A stretch of DNA of 64,000 bases from contig NC_063157.1 of NCBI RefSeq assembly GCF_020921035.1, positions 21,283,015 through 21,347,014 of the forward strand. The letters are read 5' to 3'. Under the pieces are notes generated by a model. It was given only the letters and a program-made list of their open reading frames with translations. It was not told where the DNA came from and made no database searches. This document shows positions 26,001 through 38,117 of this stretch, piece after piece. The position numbers and the translations under genes are program-made. Positions within the stretch are counted from its first letter, which is position 1, and each line of letters opens with the position of its first letter. This DNA comes from Rhodamnia argentea. Lineage: Eukaryota; Streptophyta; Magnoliopsida; Myrtales; Myrtaceae.

Positions 26001-27215
26001 TGCATGCATTATCTTATATTGTCTTTTTTTCCTCCCAATTTCGAGAACTAATTCAGAAGTTGTGTTGTTTTGTCACTTTGGAGGACAGATCAGAAGAAGC
26101 GTGGCCAAACTTGGGCTTTACCGCAAGTTTACCAATTGCCTTGCAGTTTCAGTGCTTCTCTCCATTGCTTGGATTGGCTATGAGGTTTCTCTCTCTCTCT
26201 TTCCCCTTTGGTTCTAGAGGCCTGTCTGCTGAATTTATATATCCCTCAACTCTCTTTCCTTTACGCATTCAAAAGTTGTTTGGTTTTGGCTTTTCTAGCA
26301 AATCCTTTTATAATTTTCGGTGCTCGACGTTTTCGCAGCTCAACTATATTTATGCTGAAAACAAGATCCTTTGTTCTTGCATAATAATGCCATTACTCTT
26401 ACATGAACAAAGCTAATAGTTTGTCGCCGATCCTCTATTTCTTATCAATTGATTGATTTTCTTGTTCCTGACACAAATTTTGACAGCTGTATTATAATGC
26501 AAATGACCCTTTGAGTGAACTGTGGCGAAGTGCTTGGATTATCCCTGCTTTCTGGATTTTGCTCGCATATATTCTCTTGGTGGTAATATGCGTACTCTGG
26601 GCTCCATCGAACAACCCAACTAGGTACTAACAGAAACTTGATTCCTATCCTTTAGATGCTGCTACTTCATCTGAGAATTTTTTCTTAGATTTTTAGTCAT
26701 ACAGAGCTCTAAACTTTCAGAAACGCATAAGATGAATCATTTATATCAATATACTTTCAAATTTAGGAGGAGACCGGTGAGATATTTGGCTTACTCAAAG
26801 TATAATAAACTAAACTGAACTAATTGCATTACAATGTTACTGTTATGTACAGAATCTGGTTAAACAAGAAGTGTGATGCCTAGTTATTGAGATTCTTGAA
26901 AAGGGGCCGGACTTGGAACACGTAAAGCAATGAGCTTTCAGAATTTTGTTTAACGCAATGCCTGTCTTGCCCATCTGCACCTCATGCAGTGAGGCATGTC
27001 ACTGCTGGTTAACCTTATGCTGATTTTACAGATATGCCTTCTCTGAGGAGCCCGGGAATGACATAGAAGAGGAGAGCATCCAGCTTGCAAGTAGTGGAGT
27101 TATGGTGGCTTCTGAGGTAGTTACCAAGTTGGAAAGAAAGGACAGGAAGCTGTCACTTCCAGCTGAGCATCATGTATTTAGTATTGGAGAAGCAGTCGAA
27201 GACAAGAGAGAATAA
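23092..27215 (+). CDS. GOST-family seven-TM Golgi protein (TMEM87-like, 5 exons)
   Basis: Probable Golgi membrane protein of the TMEM87/GOST family, formerly annotated as lung seven-transmembrane receptor family, with a role in trafficking. Exons: 23092-23426, 24208-25141, 26089-26184, 26487-26623, 27032-27215, giving 561 residues from the first Met. A hydrophobic signal-like stretch (residues about 38-57, ending PADA) precedes the conserved lumenal start SIHEYRNETF and HGGSEGL. The lumenal domain has paired Cys (ICCTPDL, GHCKVGE) and an N-glycosylation site (NRTGMYY). Seven hydrophobic spans follow from about residue 250 (MTFYGLMSLAYLVLG, VLGIAYFVASEALELYEH, LSIAWIGYE, AYILLVVICVLWAP). The cytosolic tail is acidic (NDIEEESIQL). 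An internal Met at 23143 would give a shorter and more typical signal peptide, so the start is uncertain. The first intron splits the Arg codon of SGKSFIR/F. Confidence 0.92.
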
Positions 27216-28164
27216 CAGCTCTATCTCATCCCGCGACCTGTTACTAGCCACGGGTGCAATCAACAACTCTGCCAGGAACTAACCTTTGACAGTGTATACT
27301 TCTTCCGTTGTTTTGTTTTGTTTTCTGCCGTAGAAAGTGCTAATAACGAGGAGAATTAGAATAAAGTTCATAAGCGCCATATGACAGGGAGGGGAGCAGG
27401 GGCAGGATCTAACTTATTAGGCGGTTTGACGTAAAACCATCGGGCAGATGAATGGAAGTCACTGATAGCTGAGGTGTAAATACAATAAACTCAACAAAGC
27501 AAAAGTACTCTTCTGAGAAATGATGTTATGAAAAAGCTGCAAAACGTTTCGATGAGCTCATCTCTTTCTTTTGATGGGCTCCATTCCGCTAAGCTGGTGA
27601 TACTCGAATTTGAACTGCCACATTGGCCAGAGGCTTGTGTTGGTAACTTCTTTTATCCTCTGCGTATACTGATTGCAGGATAAACCCGTGAGTGGCACAA
27701 TGACAAACTGAAAAAATGGAACCACTCCTCATAAGATAGAACATGCTTATGTTTTATCTAAGAACTGTATCTTTTTGGTTCCAGACTTGTCAATATTATG
27801 CAGCACCGGCAGGTCTCGACGCCCCTAGAGAAAAGCCAAGTTCTAACACTTCCAATGTTCCCTCTCGGGTCTACCCGCTAGAGCTAATTCAACACCTGCA
27901 TTTCCCAGAGCTTCAAATGAGCCTTCACCAATGCGAATATCTCAGCAATTCCTGGCATTAGTTTACTTCAGAAATCAAATCAAACTTTGAATCTAACCAC
28001 TATTGTATCAGCACAGTAACTCCAACCAAAATTACTTTCAAGGCACTTTCTCAGTGTTAGTACACCTACTATTAGGTGATCTGTGGACCACCTTTTTCCT
28101 TTTTTCCTGGAGCTCAGTCCCACGCATATCTCGAAACTTGGGTTCTCCCGTGTTCCCTCGGACA
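27216..28164. other. Convergent intergenic region, two 3' UTRs
   Basis: The GOST gene ends at 27215 and the PPR gene on the other strand ends at 28165, so the region should contain both 3' UTRs. No gene, repeat family or RNA was recognised here. Confidence 0.5.
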
Positions 28165-30717
28165 CTAGAAAGCCTCAAGGCATGTATCATCCACAACTAT
28201 CTTTCCCATGTTCCTATTTAAATTAGTCAATGTATTGCAAATATCGCCAGTACTTTGGGTGGACAAACCTCCCGAGTAGAAAACATCAACTCTATCCCTC
28301 AACTCTATCCAACTGCAACCAGGGCTCTTTCTCAACCCCTTCTCTTTCATGGACGCCCGGAATTGCGCTGCCTGTTCCCGCAACTCAGCTTCTCCATAAA
28401 GATTCAACAACTGAACATGATTGCTTCCTGTGTCTGGTTCGATCCTCAACAAGTTGGAAGCTGCCACTTCCCCAAGCTCAACACTTCTGTGGATTCGACA
28501 TGCAGACAACAAACAGAGCCAAACGCTTCTATCGGGTACCATGGACATGCTTTCTATGAAATTATAAGCATCGCCCAAGCGTCCAGCTCGGCCAAGGAGA
28601 TCAATGATGTTAACATAATCCTCTGTTTCGGGCTCAATGTGATGCCCCTCTTTCATCAAGTCAAAAAGTTTCAGGCCTTCCTCAACTAAACCAGAATGCC
28701 TGCAAGATGAGATCAATGACCTAAAGGTTACTTTATCAGGCTCTATTCCTAAGATTCTCATTTCGTCAAATAGTTGGATGGACTTAAGGTAGTCCCCATT
28801 ATGTCCGTAACCAGATATCATCGAGTTCCATGTCACTAGGTTCCTTTGTGGCATTTTTTGAAAGATCTGCTCAGCATAGTTGATGCATCCAGATTTGATA
28901 TACATATTGATTAGTCCGTTCTCTACTTGAAGATCCCACAAAATTTCCTGTCTTACCAGATATCCATGGACAGTTTTTCCTTTAAGCAATGATGCTAAAG
29001 ATGAAATTGCAGCAAGTACAGTTGAGACAGACACGGAATCTGGATTTTTACCTTGCTCTGCAATTTGAGAAAATAGACGGACTGAAAGTTCAGGGAGATC
29101 GTTTCGGCTATAGCATGACATCATGGAATTCCAAGATACAAGGTTCTTATGCGGCATATTAGAAAATAAAACTGCTGCTGTATCTGGCCAACCACATTTA
29201 GAGTACAAATCTATAAGCGAACTCGATACAAAGGTATCGGATTCCAGTCCACTCTTTATCACTGATCCATGAATGGCTTTACCCAGAGAGATTTTCTCTA
29301 GCCCCGCACAGGCATCAATTACACTTGCCATAATATTTGAATCTGGTTTGATCCCATCATTTTCCATGCCTTTATAAGAACCAATAGCCTCCTTATATTT
29401 TCCATTTTGGCAAAAACCTGATATCATGGAACCCCATGCTACCACATCCCTCTCTGTCATGCAAGAAAAAACCAAATTAGCATCTTCAACGTGTCCGCAT
29501 TTGGAGTACATCGTCAGCAGCGAACTCTGTGTAGCAACATTATTTTGTATTGGTCTCTTGCTCAAGTCTGCATGGACTGATCTTCCAAACTTAGGAAGCA
29601 GAGCCATACTACAGGAAGTTAAAATGTTCGAAAATGTGACAGAATCCAACTTTGTGCCACTTGCTCTCATCTGGTTGTAAGCTTCTATAGCATCATTGAA
29701 GTGGCCATGACCGACATAAGCTGAGATCATCGCATTCCATAACTCAATTTCTCTCTCTAACTGAGAGAAAAGACACTCGGCATCTCGAACTGATCCACAC
29801 TTTGCATACATAGTTAAAGTAGCAGTAGAGACATAGGGATCGTCGTGAAAACCCATCTTAATCACATCACAATGGACTTGTCTGCCAAAACACATGTCTT
29901 CACCACAGCAACAAGCACTCAAAGCGCTAGAAAATGTTGCTGATACGAGGTTCACATTCTCATTCTTCGCCAATGAATAGAATCTCAAGCTATACCCCCA
30001 CAGGTTATTCTCAGTCAGCCTACTTATTAATACATTCCATGCTACTACATTGCTCCTGTCCACCAGATTATCAAACAAAATGAACGCATCCCTCAGTCTC
30101 CCACAACTTGAGTACATGTCAATCAAAGCAGTTTCTAAAAAAGTGTCACCACTGAACATGTTCCTGACAGCATAACCATGAATTTGCTTCCCCTGCATAC
30201 ATCCCAAATGGCCATCACAAACTCCTAACAGTATAGAAAGAGTATACTCATCAGGTCTCACACCCAACAATTGCATTTCACCAAACTTACAAATACCCTC
30301 GCCAAGATGGCCATATCTACAGTACCCCTTGATCAAAGAGTTCCAGATCGTAACATCCTGACTCAACGCTTGACTCTCAGTCAATTCATCAAACACCCGG
30401 ATGGCATCATCTAAAGACCCACATTTCACGTACATGTCAATGAGTGAACTTGCTATGTACAGATCATCTCGCAGACCCAAAGCAATAACCGAAGAATGGA
30501 CAGTCTTTCCGTAGCAAAGGTTGCGAAGAGAAGCGCAGGCTTTGAGAAGAGAAGGGAAGGTGAACTTGGTGGCATTTTCAGGTGAATATAGCTTCAGGGC
30601 CTCTGTGTACTGAGACTGTCGGACTAAAGATTTGATCTTGGAATTGACGAGGGACGTTGAAGGATGTAGTTTAGTCAAAGTCGAAAGTCTCCGAGTAAAG
30701 ATTGGGTTGAAGTACAT
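28165..30717 (-). CDS. PLS-class pentatricopeptide repeat protein, intronless
   Basis: Predicted organellar RNA-binding protein acting in RNA editing, splicing or stability; a single uninterrupted frame of 850 residues. The first 20 residues (MYFNPIFTRRLSTLTKLHPS) are basic and hydroxylated, fitting a mitochondrial or plastid transit peptide. Repeats run nearly end to end, recognisable by phrases such as DVTIWNSLIKGYCRYGHLGE, NVVAWNVLISRLTENNLWG, ELWNAMISAYVGHGHFNDAI, DVVAWGSMISGFCQNGKYKE and NLVTWNSMISGYGHNGDYLK, alternating with SSLIDMYVKCGS-type units. The end has an E-type motif (RSVWLCLLSACRIHRSVELG, then KSPGCSWIELRDRVDVF) but no DYW editing domain. It resembles AT2G40720 as I recall it, including the LSYGKT/LCYGKT early segment and the RPIQ repeat. 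It converges with the GOST gene and is co-oriented with the next gene. Confidence 0.95.
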   Translation of the reverse strand: MYFNPIFTRRLSTLTKLHPSTSLVNSKIKSLVRQSQYTEALKLYSPENATKFTFPSLLKACASLRNLCYGKTVHSSVIALGLRDDLYIASSLIDMYVKCGSLDDAIRVFDELTESQALSQDVTIWNSLIKGYCRYGHLGEGICKFGEMQLLGVRPDEYTLSILLGVCDGHLGCMQGKQIHGYAVRNMFSGDTFLETALIDMYSSCGRLRDAFILFDNLVDRSNVVAWNVLISRLTENNLWGYSLRFYSLAKNENVNLVSATFSSALSACCCGEDMCFGRQVHCDVIKMGFHDDPYVSTATLTMYAKCGSVRDAECLFSQLEREIELWNAMISAYVGHGHFNDAIEAYNQMRASGTKLDSVTFSNILTSCSMALLPKFGRSVHADLSKRPIQNNVATQSSLLTMYSKCGHVEDANLVFSCMTERDVVAWGSMISGFCQNGKYKEAIGSYKGMENDGIKPDSNIMASVIDACAGLEKISLGKAIHGSVIKSGLESDTFVSSSLIDLYSKCGWPDTAAVLFSNMPHKNLVSWNSMMSCYSRNDLPELSVRLFSQIAEQGKNPDSVSVSTVLAAISSLASLLKGKTVHGYLVRQEILWDLQVENGLINMYIKSGCINYAEQIFQKMPQRNLVTWNSMISGYGHNGDYLKSIQLFDEMRILGIEPDKVTFRSLISSCRHSGLVEEGLKLFDLMKEGHHIEPETEDYVNIIDLLGRAGRLGDAYNFIESMSMVPDRSVWLCLLSACRIHRSVELGEVAASNLLRIEPDTGSNHVQLLNLYGEAELREQAAQFRASMKEKGLRKSPGCSWIELRDRVDVFYSGGLSTQSTGDICNTLTNLNRNMGKIVVDDTCLEAF

Positions 30718-32049
30718 GTCAGCACCATCACGCCCAACTGCATTCGATCAGAAGTGAAGCAGAAGCAGATCATGAGATACCAGCTTGGGAAAGAAACATA
30801 AAATCAAAGCCACCCAAATCGCTAAAATAATTTCTTTTTAGTCAATTACTTGTGAGACCCCAGACTATCTAATAATACATTTCCTTTTCTCAAACTGCAT
30901 AGCTAAAAAATCTCGTGCTTGTTGTATCCTTCAAATTATGCAGAAATTCTTGTTCTGTTTTTTTTTTTTTTTTTTGGGTCATTTGAGAATAAAGAGATGC
31001 CATTTACAACAATAAAAGGAAAATAGAATAACTGCACTGAAAGTCTTAAAATTTGTAGCCAAAATGCAATTAAGTTTTAAAATATAGTCAAGATCTAAAA
31101 TTTATCAAAAAAAGTGCACTATTTTTGTTAGTTTCGTCCAATTTGAAGGTCAAAAAATGCTACTTGGCAATTTTTTTTTAATGTCTCTCGAGATCGCGTG
31201 ACATTGATATAGCAATATAGCGAAAACATAAAAGGCCAAAAAAAATAAAGCACAAAAGCCACTTTTTGGGAAAAAAGAAAGAAAGGAAAGAAAAGAGAAC
31301 TTGGGACTTGGGAGAGATCTCCCACAATTTAGAGAGGGGTTGGTGCGACAAGGATCGGCGAGGGCCAGTGACCATGAAATGAGTCCGGCACATAAGCTTT
31401 TTGATAACAAGTAAAAATAATCTCTCTCTCCACACGCCGGGTAAGAGCAAATCAAACCTTGCAGTTACAGATGTTAGAGCAAATCCCACAGCACTATACT
31501 GAGACTCCATGGGGCCAAAACACAAAATCATGTTGGGGTCAGGCATCCTCCAAACCAAAGTCATAATATAACTCGGTTGATGTGCAGATTTTACTCAGGC
31601 AGGTATGATCATTGATCGGCAGACTTGTGATTTATCGAACTAACTTCAACTCATCTACCCGAGCATATAGCACATTGGATCCATCGAAACCCATCACAAT
31701 GAAACAAGCGCAGCTAATCGCCGTCGTCATCCATCTACAGTGAGAGGGAGAGAGTTCAAGAGGCAATTAAGTCTCCTCAGTTTGTTGGGGAGATAGAAGA
31801 AGACCATCACCATCGCACGCATTTCCATCAGCATAGCCTTTTTGTTGACTCTTAATTAGTATAAAAGAGAGATGTCCCAAGAACTTGCGTGCCAGATCCC
31901 ACTGATGAGAGTTTCGAGTGACATTATACATGACAATTTTGCCTGATGGAGTCACGCACATACAAAGATGATCTATTTTCTTAGTAACTTTTGAGGTGAA
32001 GTTGAATGTGGGATCAAAATTGAGAAAAGATCCACTCCATCGACGTAGC
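30718..32049. other. Intergenic, PPR promoter and 3' UTR of tRNA-binding cofactor gene
   Basis: Contains a poly-T run at 30960-30975 and an A/T-rich stretch (31010-31160) resembling the dispersed 'aagtcttaaaattt' repeats. A purine-rich tract lies at 31270-31310. Open frames on the minus strand at 31128-31564 read through low-complexity sequence (FFPFFLFSFFF-type) and are not credible genes. The part from about 31750 to 32049 is probably 3' UTR of the next gene. Confidence 0.45.
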
Positions 32050-35000
32050 TCATTTGATGCTCGCCTTAGGAATGGATGAAACACACGGTCCACCAGAAGT
32101 CATGAACGGTATACCCTTGAATGTAGCAACACCTTTCTCATCAGTAAACAGATGCTGCACCAAAAACACAATTCGCAATTACAATTCCACAGAAACCATA
32201 AATAACTTTTTTGGCAGAACAAATAGGCCGTACGTATGAAGAAGGAGGAAGAGGAGGAGGAGGAGGATCAAGAAGAGGATAAACTAACAGTTAGAAAAAA
32301 ATACCAGTGTTATCTTCTCCAACTGCTTCTTCTTAGGGTTCAGAACTTCTTCTGGCTTTCCATCAATCCTAAATAGAGAACCAGCAACCGCACATGAGCA
32401 AAAGGAAGCAAAACTTTGACGCTTAAGATCTATACCAATATTTTAGTTGATGAGCGTGTTTTATCGAATATGTTCCACGCCAACGTTTGATTAACAAAGC
32501 TGGAAGTAGACAGTTGATCAAATAGAAGTGCATAATTTTGAAGAGAAATAACAATTGCTATCAAGATGTCACACAACGAATCCTATTGCTAACTAATCTG
32601 TCCAGAGAATGGCTTTACAAATGTGTCTGCATACGTGGGTGCCGCAGGCACGTGCACAACGTAGTTCAACCGATCTCAGACGATTGACGTGCGGGCAACA
32701 TAGGTCAACCAATCTCAGGTGATCGATCGTGTATTGAGTGAGTTTATGTGCACATGCAAGACAGGAAGTGCTTTCACAGTGTGAATAGTAAAGTAGATTT
32801 TGAAGTTGGCTTTAGTCAAGCGTGTGCTTAATTTTCTAAATTTCCCCATAAGCAGTTAATTTGGTATCGTGCATATGCTTCCACAAAAGGCAATCAGCAA
32901 CAGGTGTTCAGGTAAGTAAATCTCAGACAAAGTTTTCCAGGCTCACCCAGAAAATGAGACCTGCTCCCCAAGTTTCGCCCCCTCTGGAGGGAGCAAAGGT
33001 TCAACAACCGAGTGATCTTCGTTAGAAGCACAAAGCACCTGAAAGATGACAAATTGAAATCAGATATTGTGGACAAGTGGATAAAAGTATTCCGCTAACC
33101 ATGATCTTTCTCTAGGAAGTGTGTTCTTCAAAATTTGCAAACTATAAGAATTTCTGGGCAAGTGGGTGATTATCAAATCACAGAGCCTATGGTGGCACAT
33201 AACATACAATGACATTAAAAAATAGCATGTAGAAACAGCTTCATCCTGCTATAGCAATCAAGCACTTCTACTTAGGCTCACGAGCAGTCAGCTTTCACAG
33301 AAGCAAAACTTGAAAGTTTTAGACTCAAAGCTGAACCCCTAAAAACTGGAATTTACGCAGCTACAATAGGCTAGGGACGAACTGAAATATCTTTAATGGA
33401 TACACCGATGCATGCAGTGCCATCACCACTGGTTAAGAGATGATAAATAGCGAAACCAACAATTCTCACCATTAAGTTACTAAAATTCTAGCCACACACA
33501 CAGGTCAATTTTGTCCAATCCGAGCTAGAAAGTACTTTTTGAGGAGCAAAGAACTTCTAATATGTTTTCCATATGCGGCCCCCACAAAATATGGTTCTTT
33601 TTAAACAGGGAAGCTCAATGAATCAAGAGAATTCACTGATATTCAAAGAGATGAGAGCAGAAGACATACCAGGCCTTCAGACATAACATCCCTGAGCTTT
33701 CCTGGTTTTACATTTGTAATGAGCACAACACGGCGGTTCTACACGTGAAAAAGAGAGAAAATTGGTCTGCTTCCAAAAGGTTCATAAAACTGCTCCTTAC
33801 TTTAGTGAGGCAATGAGGTAATTACGATACCATCAACTCATCTGGACTGCAATATTTGGCCAAGCCACTAACAACCTGCCTCAATTTAGCCTCTCCAACA
33901 TCAATTTCTTCAACAAGTAAACTGAACCACCAAACCAATTAAGGAACTTTAGAAATCAACCTCTGCACTTTGCATGACTATTATATCAGAATTAAAAGTT
34001 TACAAGACGAGGCAGAATAGGAGACTATGATTGACAAAAGCTTGCACTTTTGGGAGGACAGTGATGGGGTATCTCAAAAACACACCTATCAGCAGATGGA
34101 TGCTTCCATGCTTTCCTAATGAGGCCAACCCGTATATTGAGCAAGCTCACATCAATTTCTTTGTCTTTTTCAACGGGTTCCTTTCCTGGAGCTTTCTTGC
34201 TCTCTTGATTAGCTTGACCATCTACCTTGCCCTTTCTCTGATAGTTTTGACACAGAAAAAAAAAAAGTTAATGCATGGTAAACATGCAGTATATTTAAAA
34301 AAGATCTCGCTCAATTGCGTGCAATGTGACTCATGTCCCAGATAACTTCTTCTGTCTTTATTATTGTTTGTACCCATCAAATTTGGGCATTTAACACAAA
34401 AGTCTTAGTACTAAACATAGTGGATATTTTCCCAACCCCATCATATTCATGTTTCTAGTGAAAATTCCTTGTGATCTCATGGTCTCTATGACGCAGCAAC
34501 TCTGTAAGAGTAAAGAGAGAATTTCAAAAATTCCCTAAAGCCGCCTTACAGCTGACACAAGCAATCTTAACATCCTTGTCTGTTACCCACACGAGGAATG
34601 ATACACTCTTGTCATTATTAACTTTGAAAATAAAATGACATCGATAAGTACATTTCAATTGTCTTCAAATTTTTCTTGGTTCATGTGTAGTATTTTCACT
34701 TTCCAAGCATGTTTTTTCAGTTGGGCAGGCCTCACCCCCGCAACTTATTGAATTTCGACATAAAAACTATAAGCAAGTAGATAGAACGATGGGGTATCAT
34801 ACTTCCCACCTATAGCTTATGTCATGCAGTAAAATGCTGTTTCCTATTTTCTATAACTATGAAAAAGAAATAAACAGTGATTCAAAAAATTAGCAAAGCT
34901 CCAAAAGGAAAAACCTCTATATTTCAAATGATTAAGGTGTTCAATATTAGATAAACAACGGTAAATTATGATCAAATTACAAAACTCAAAAGCCATGCTT

Positions 35001-37305
35001 CAACAAGTGAGCGTGTGTGCTTCCTTGTGGAGCAAGAGAGTCACGTACATTAATGGTATAATTATAAAGCAGAAAAGTGAACAAAAAACATAAAAGTGCA
35101 CCATCATAATGGGAGAAATCCATGACTTAAGAAAAACATACATCGCTTTTCTTTGTATTTGAGTCTGTTTCTGACTTCTCTGCAGATTTCATGCTTTCCG
35201 CAGTCTTTTTTGTTTTCGGATCGTCATCTGACTTAGCTACGATTCTGGGTTCCTGCCATCCAAAATCAAGCAGGCAATCAACAATCACATAGCATTACAT
35301 ATTGCCAGCATATCCTACTCATGAAATTGAAAGCAAAGACAGAACGATGTATTGTCGTTAGCACTCTAATCGAATTATGTTTGTCTTAAACTCCACCTCA
35401 CCATTAGTCACGGACAATAAACACATAAAAGCAGAAGAACTTACTGGAGGTGCAAATACAGCCTTCTCCAAGGTTATCGTTTCAAAAGATTCCCCAAAAT
35501 CCTCCTTGTGCTGTAAGAATGAAGTATAAGAGCATCAGAATGTAATTCAGACAGAAATAGTACGTTTACAATAATTAAAAGGCGCAGGAACCACCAGTCT
35601 GATGGGCACCGCAGGCCCAAGCCTGATACTGAATAAGATTCAATCAACAATACATAGCAAAATGTATATCTAAAACATAATTATCATTACGAAGCCAAAA
35701 AATCAGACTAATGAAGTGAACCGTTATTATGAAAAGTTAATGGATTTGAACCACACCTGGATGTAATCAAACCATCTCATAAGATGCGGTAACTTTTGCC
35801 TGTCCATATTCGAAAGGCCAACCTAGGAACAAGGAAACAGTCACAGACCATCCGGTTTCATGTTCAGAGCGGTAAAAGGCCATGAAGCCTTACAAGCATT
35901 CTATTTTCGGAGAAGCAGCATGCTGTACACTTTTAAACAACGAGTACTGCGTACCACAGAAGAATGAATTGTTGAGAAAGCAATAATATCAGCTTCAGAG
36001 GGTGTGATTCCATTTCCTAAGAGAACTGATTTTGTGACCAACTCTTCATTCAATTTGTTGAGGGCATCAATAGACGCCTTGGTATTCTCAGGGAAACTCT
36101 CTGCGAATTCTATCCACTTTGTCACCTACAACCAGAAATTGTGCTTATGAATTCGTAGGTGAATAAAATCTTAAGATATTTGCAAAAAAGGGAAACCGAA
36201 TTGGTCACATAATGTGCAAGCTAGTCTATTAAAATTAAGATTGCTTTTAAGTTTTCTCTGGTCAGCTAAACCTTTCTTGTGTATGATTTGGTACTTCAGT
36301 ACCATCTTATAGATGGACAGCATCCCTCATTACCGTTCCTTGTAATTTTCTTTTCACCTTGAAAAAGGAGATATGCAGTAGTGGAACCCTCCAAGCACTG
36401 ACATTTATCTTTGCTCCAGGCATGTTTCCCTCAGATCAATGAATTATTTCCTACTGCTGAGTAGAATTTCATAAAACAAGACAACTAAGTTTACCTCTTC
36501 ATTGTGATCCGCAGAAGTCCTGTTTGTTGATGACTTCAAGATGTCTGAAAGCAAGCTCTTAATATCATGTTCGCCAGTCTTACTTAAAAAGACGGTCTGC
36601 AAAAACCAATCTTTATAATTTAGAAACTGAAATGGCCATGGAAAGTTAACGAACTTAGACAAAAGCAAGCTGCAGGACCCTTTTTCTGAAGAACGGGTGA
36701 TTAATTTATATGGTCTACGAGAGTGCAGCTAGATGATTTCACCACACCGCATTTCCTCAACAAGTGCCCTTTCCGTATTGGATAAATCGAAAATCGAGCT
36801 GCAGATAGGAACACGAGCAAGCCTTAACCAAGTTTCGCACGAGGCGTGAGTCGAAAGAGCAATCCATATCCATGACTAATTCAAAATCGAGTGCCACTCA
36901 AAGCTAGTCCATGGAATGAGAGAACCCAAGAATTCTTAGCAAATGTGACAAAAGGCAATCATTCCCGTGATAGGATGAGCCACATGCAGAAACAATCAGG
37001 ACGCCATCTTCACCTAGAAAAGCTGCCAACCATTACTCCCGCCCCGCGTAGGATAATCCCAACCACTTCTTCCATGCTCAGAGAACCCTAAAAGCGACGA
37101 CTATGAAATGCCTTTGCGTCGGCAGTGATCAGAACAGATGCATTCGCCTCGGTCTTGCGCAAAGAGAGCGGCGTAGAAGAAAATGTGCGGACAGAGAATC
37201 GAATTGGTCTTAATCGAAAAGGATCAACAAGCTTACAGGATCCAAGGAGAAGCGTTTACAGAGCGCAGACACTGTCGCCTGCTTCGCACTGAGACTTGCT
37301 GCCAT
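32050..37305 (-). CDS. Arc1p/AIMP1-type tRNA-binding aminoacylation cofactor (12 exons)
   Basis: Cytosolic tRNA-binding cofactor that presents tRNA to aminoacyl-tRNA synthetases. Exons (minus): 37305-37237, 36596-36495, 36125-35955, 35822-35757, 35510-35445, 35252-35142, 34237-34086, 33921-33831, 33738-33670, 33038-32947, 32368-32305, 32154-32050. They sum to 385 residues with every junction in frame. Residues 1-158 are a GST-C-like segment (TKWIEFAESF, VLLGNGITPSEADIIAFSTI, LPHLMRWFDYIQ). A Lys/Glu-rich linker (159-224, e.g. KDKEIDVS end) follows. Residues 225-385 are the OB-fold/EMAPII domain: LLNIRVGLIRKAWKHPSAD, LLVEEIDVGE, LRQVVSGLAKYCSPDEL, VVLITNVKPGKLRDVMSEGL, then GIPFMTSGGPCVSSIPKASI at the end. 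The start MAASLSAKQATVSALCK is short but matches the family. The match to AT2G40660 is strong from memory. The basic linker is where the tRNA backbone is usually gripped. Confidence 0.95.
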
Positions 37306-38117
37306 TTCGTTGGATGTCGTCTTCTTCCCCTTCCCCTTCTTCTTCTTCTTCGTCTTCAAGTTCTAAATCCAATTACAGAAACGGAAGATTGTTTGTGTCA
37401 TGGACTCTAAATTGATGAGTAGGGTTTATGGGGTTTCACAAGAATGGGCTTTTCAACGAAAGCCCGGCCCAACTAGATTTCATTAAGGCCCTGGATAGTG
37501 TGAATTTTTGCATAATTTTCAGGAGCCTTGTTCTTTTTTACTTTTTATGAAAATGGAAGAATTACAATTTCATTTGGATTAAATAACTTCTTTAAAATAT
37601 GTACCTCTTCAATTTTGCAGAATCCCTGGGAAATTGTTATTTTTACTCTCCGTTCGCTTCCTTGGAACGCTTCTTAACAAAGACGCACTTCATGTATTAT
37701 GCGTTTAAATGCTTCTCATAACTGCAATCAAATCACGAATAGCCTCGGGCATCGATAGAGTGTCACAATTGGGTAATTTGCATAAATAATCACCTACGGT
37801 GAGTTAGATTATTTTAGTAAACCCATTAAGCAATTCAGTAGAAGCATGCCAATCAAGTAAAGTAGCTAATGAACTGCTATAATGGCGTCTACTATTTAAT
37901 CTCATCGGTCGACATCGTCATTCAACTCCAAATCATTCATATTCTTAACTTGAAAAATCTCTATCCTTTCCATGCGCACTATTGGAATGCGGATCATTTA
38001 AAAGAAAGGAAACATCCTTGGCAACAGAGAAAATTGAAATTCCCCCATTGGACTTCTGTAAAGCCCAATCATAGATCAAAGTCATGATCATAGGACAGAA
38101 TTAATAAAACCATTCCC
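37306..38117. other. Intergenic between cofactor gene and DUF7356 gene
   Basis: The first 100 bases carry a CTT repeat (37325-37355) in the leader of the cofactor gene. The remainder is A/T-rich with no recognisable coding or repeat structure. It serves as promoter of one gene and 3' flank of the other, both on the minus strand. Confidence 0.5.

Noticed and set aside
31128-31564. Minus-strand open frames rich in Phe and Leu
   Set aside because: Three overlapping frames through low-complexity A/T- and purine-rich DNA with no conserved motif; composition artefacts.
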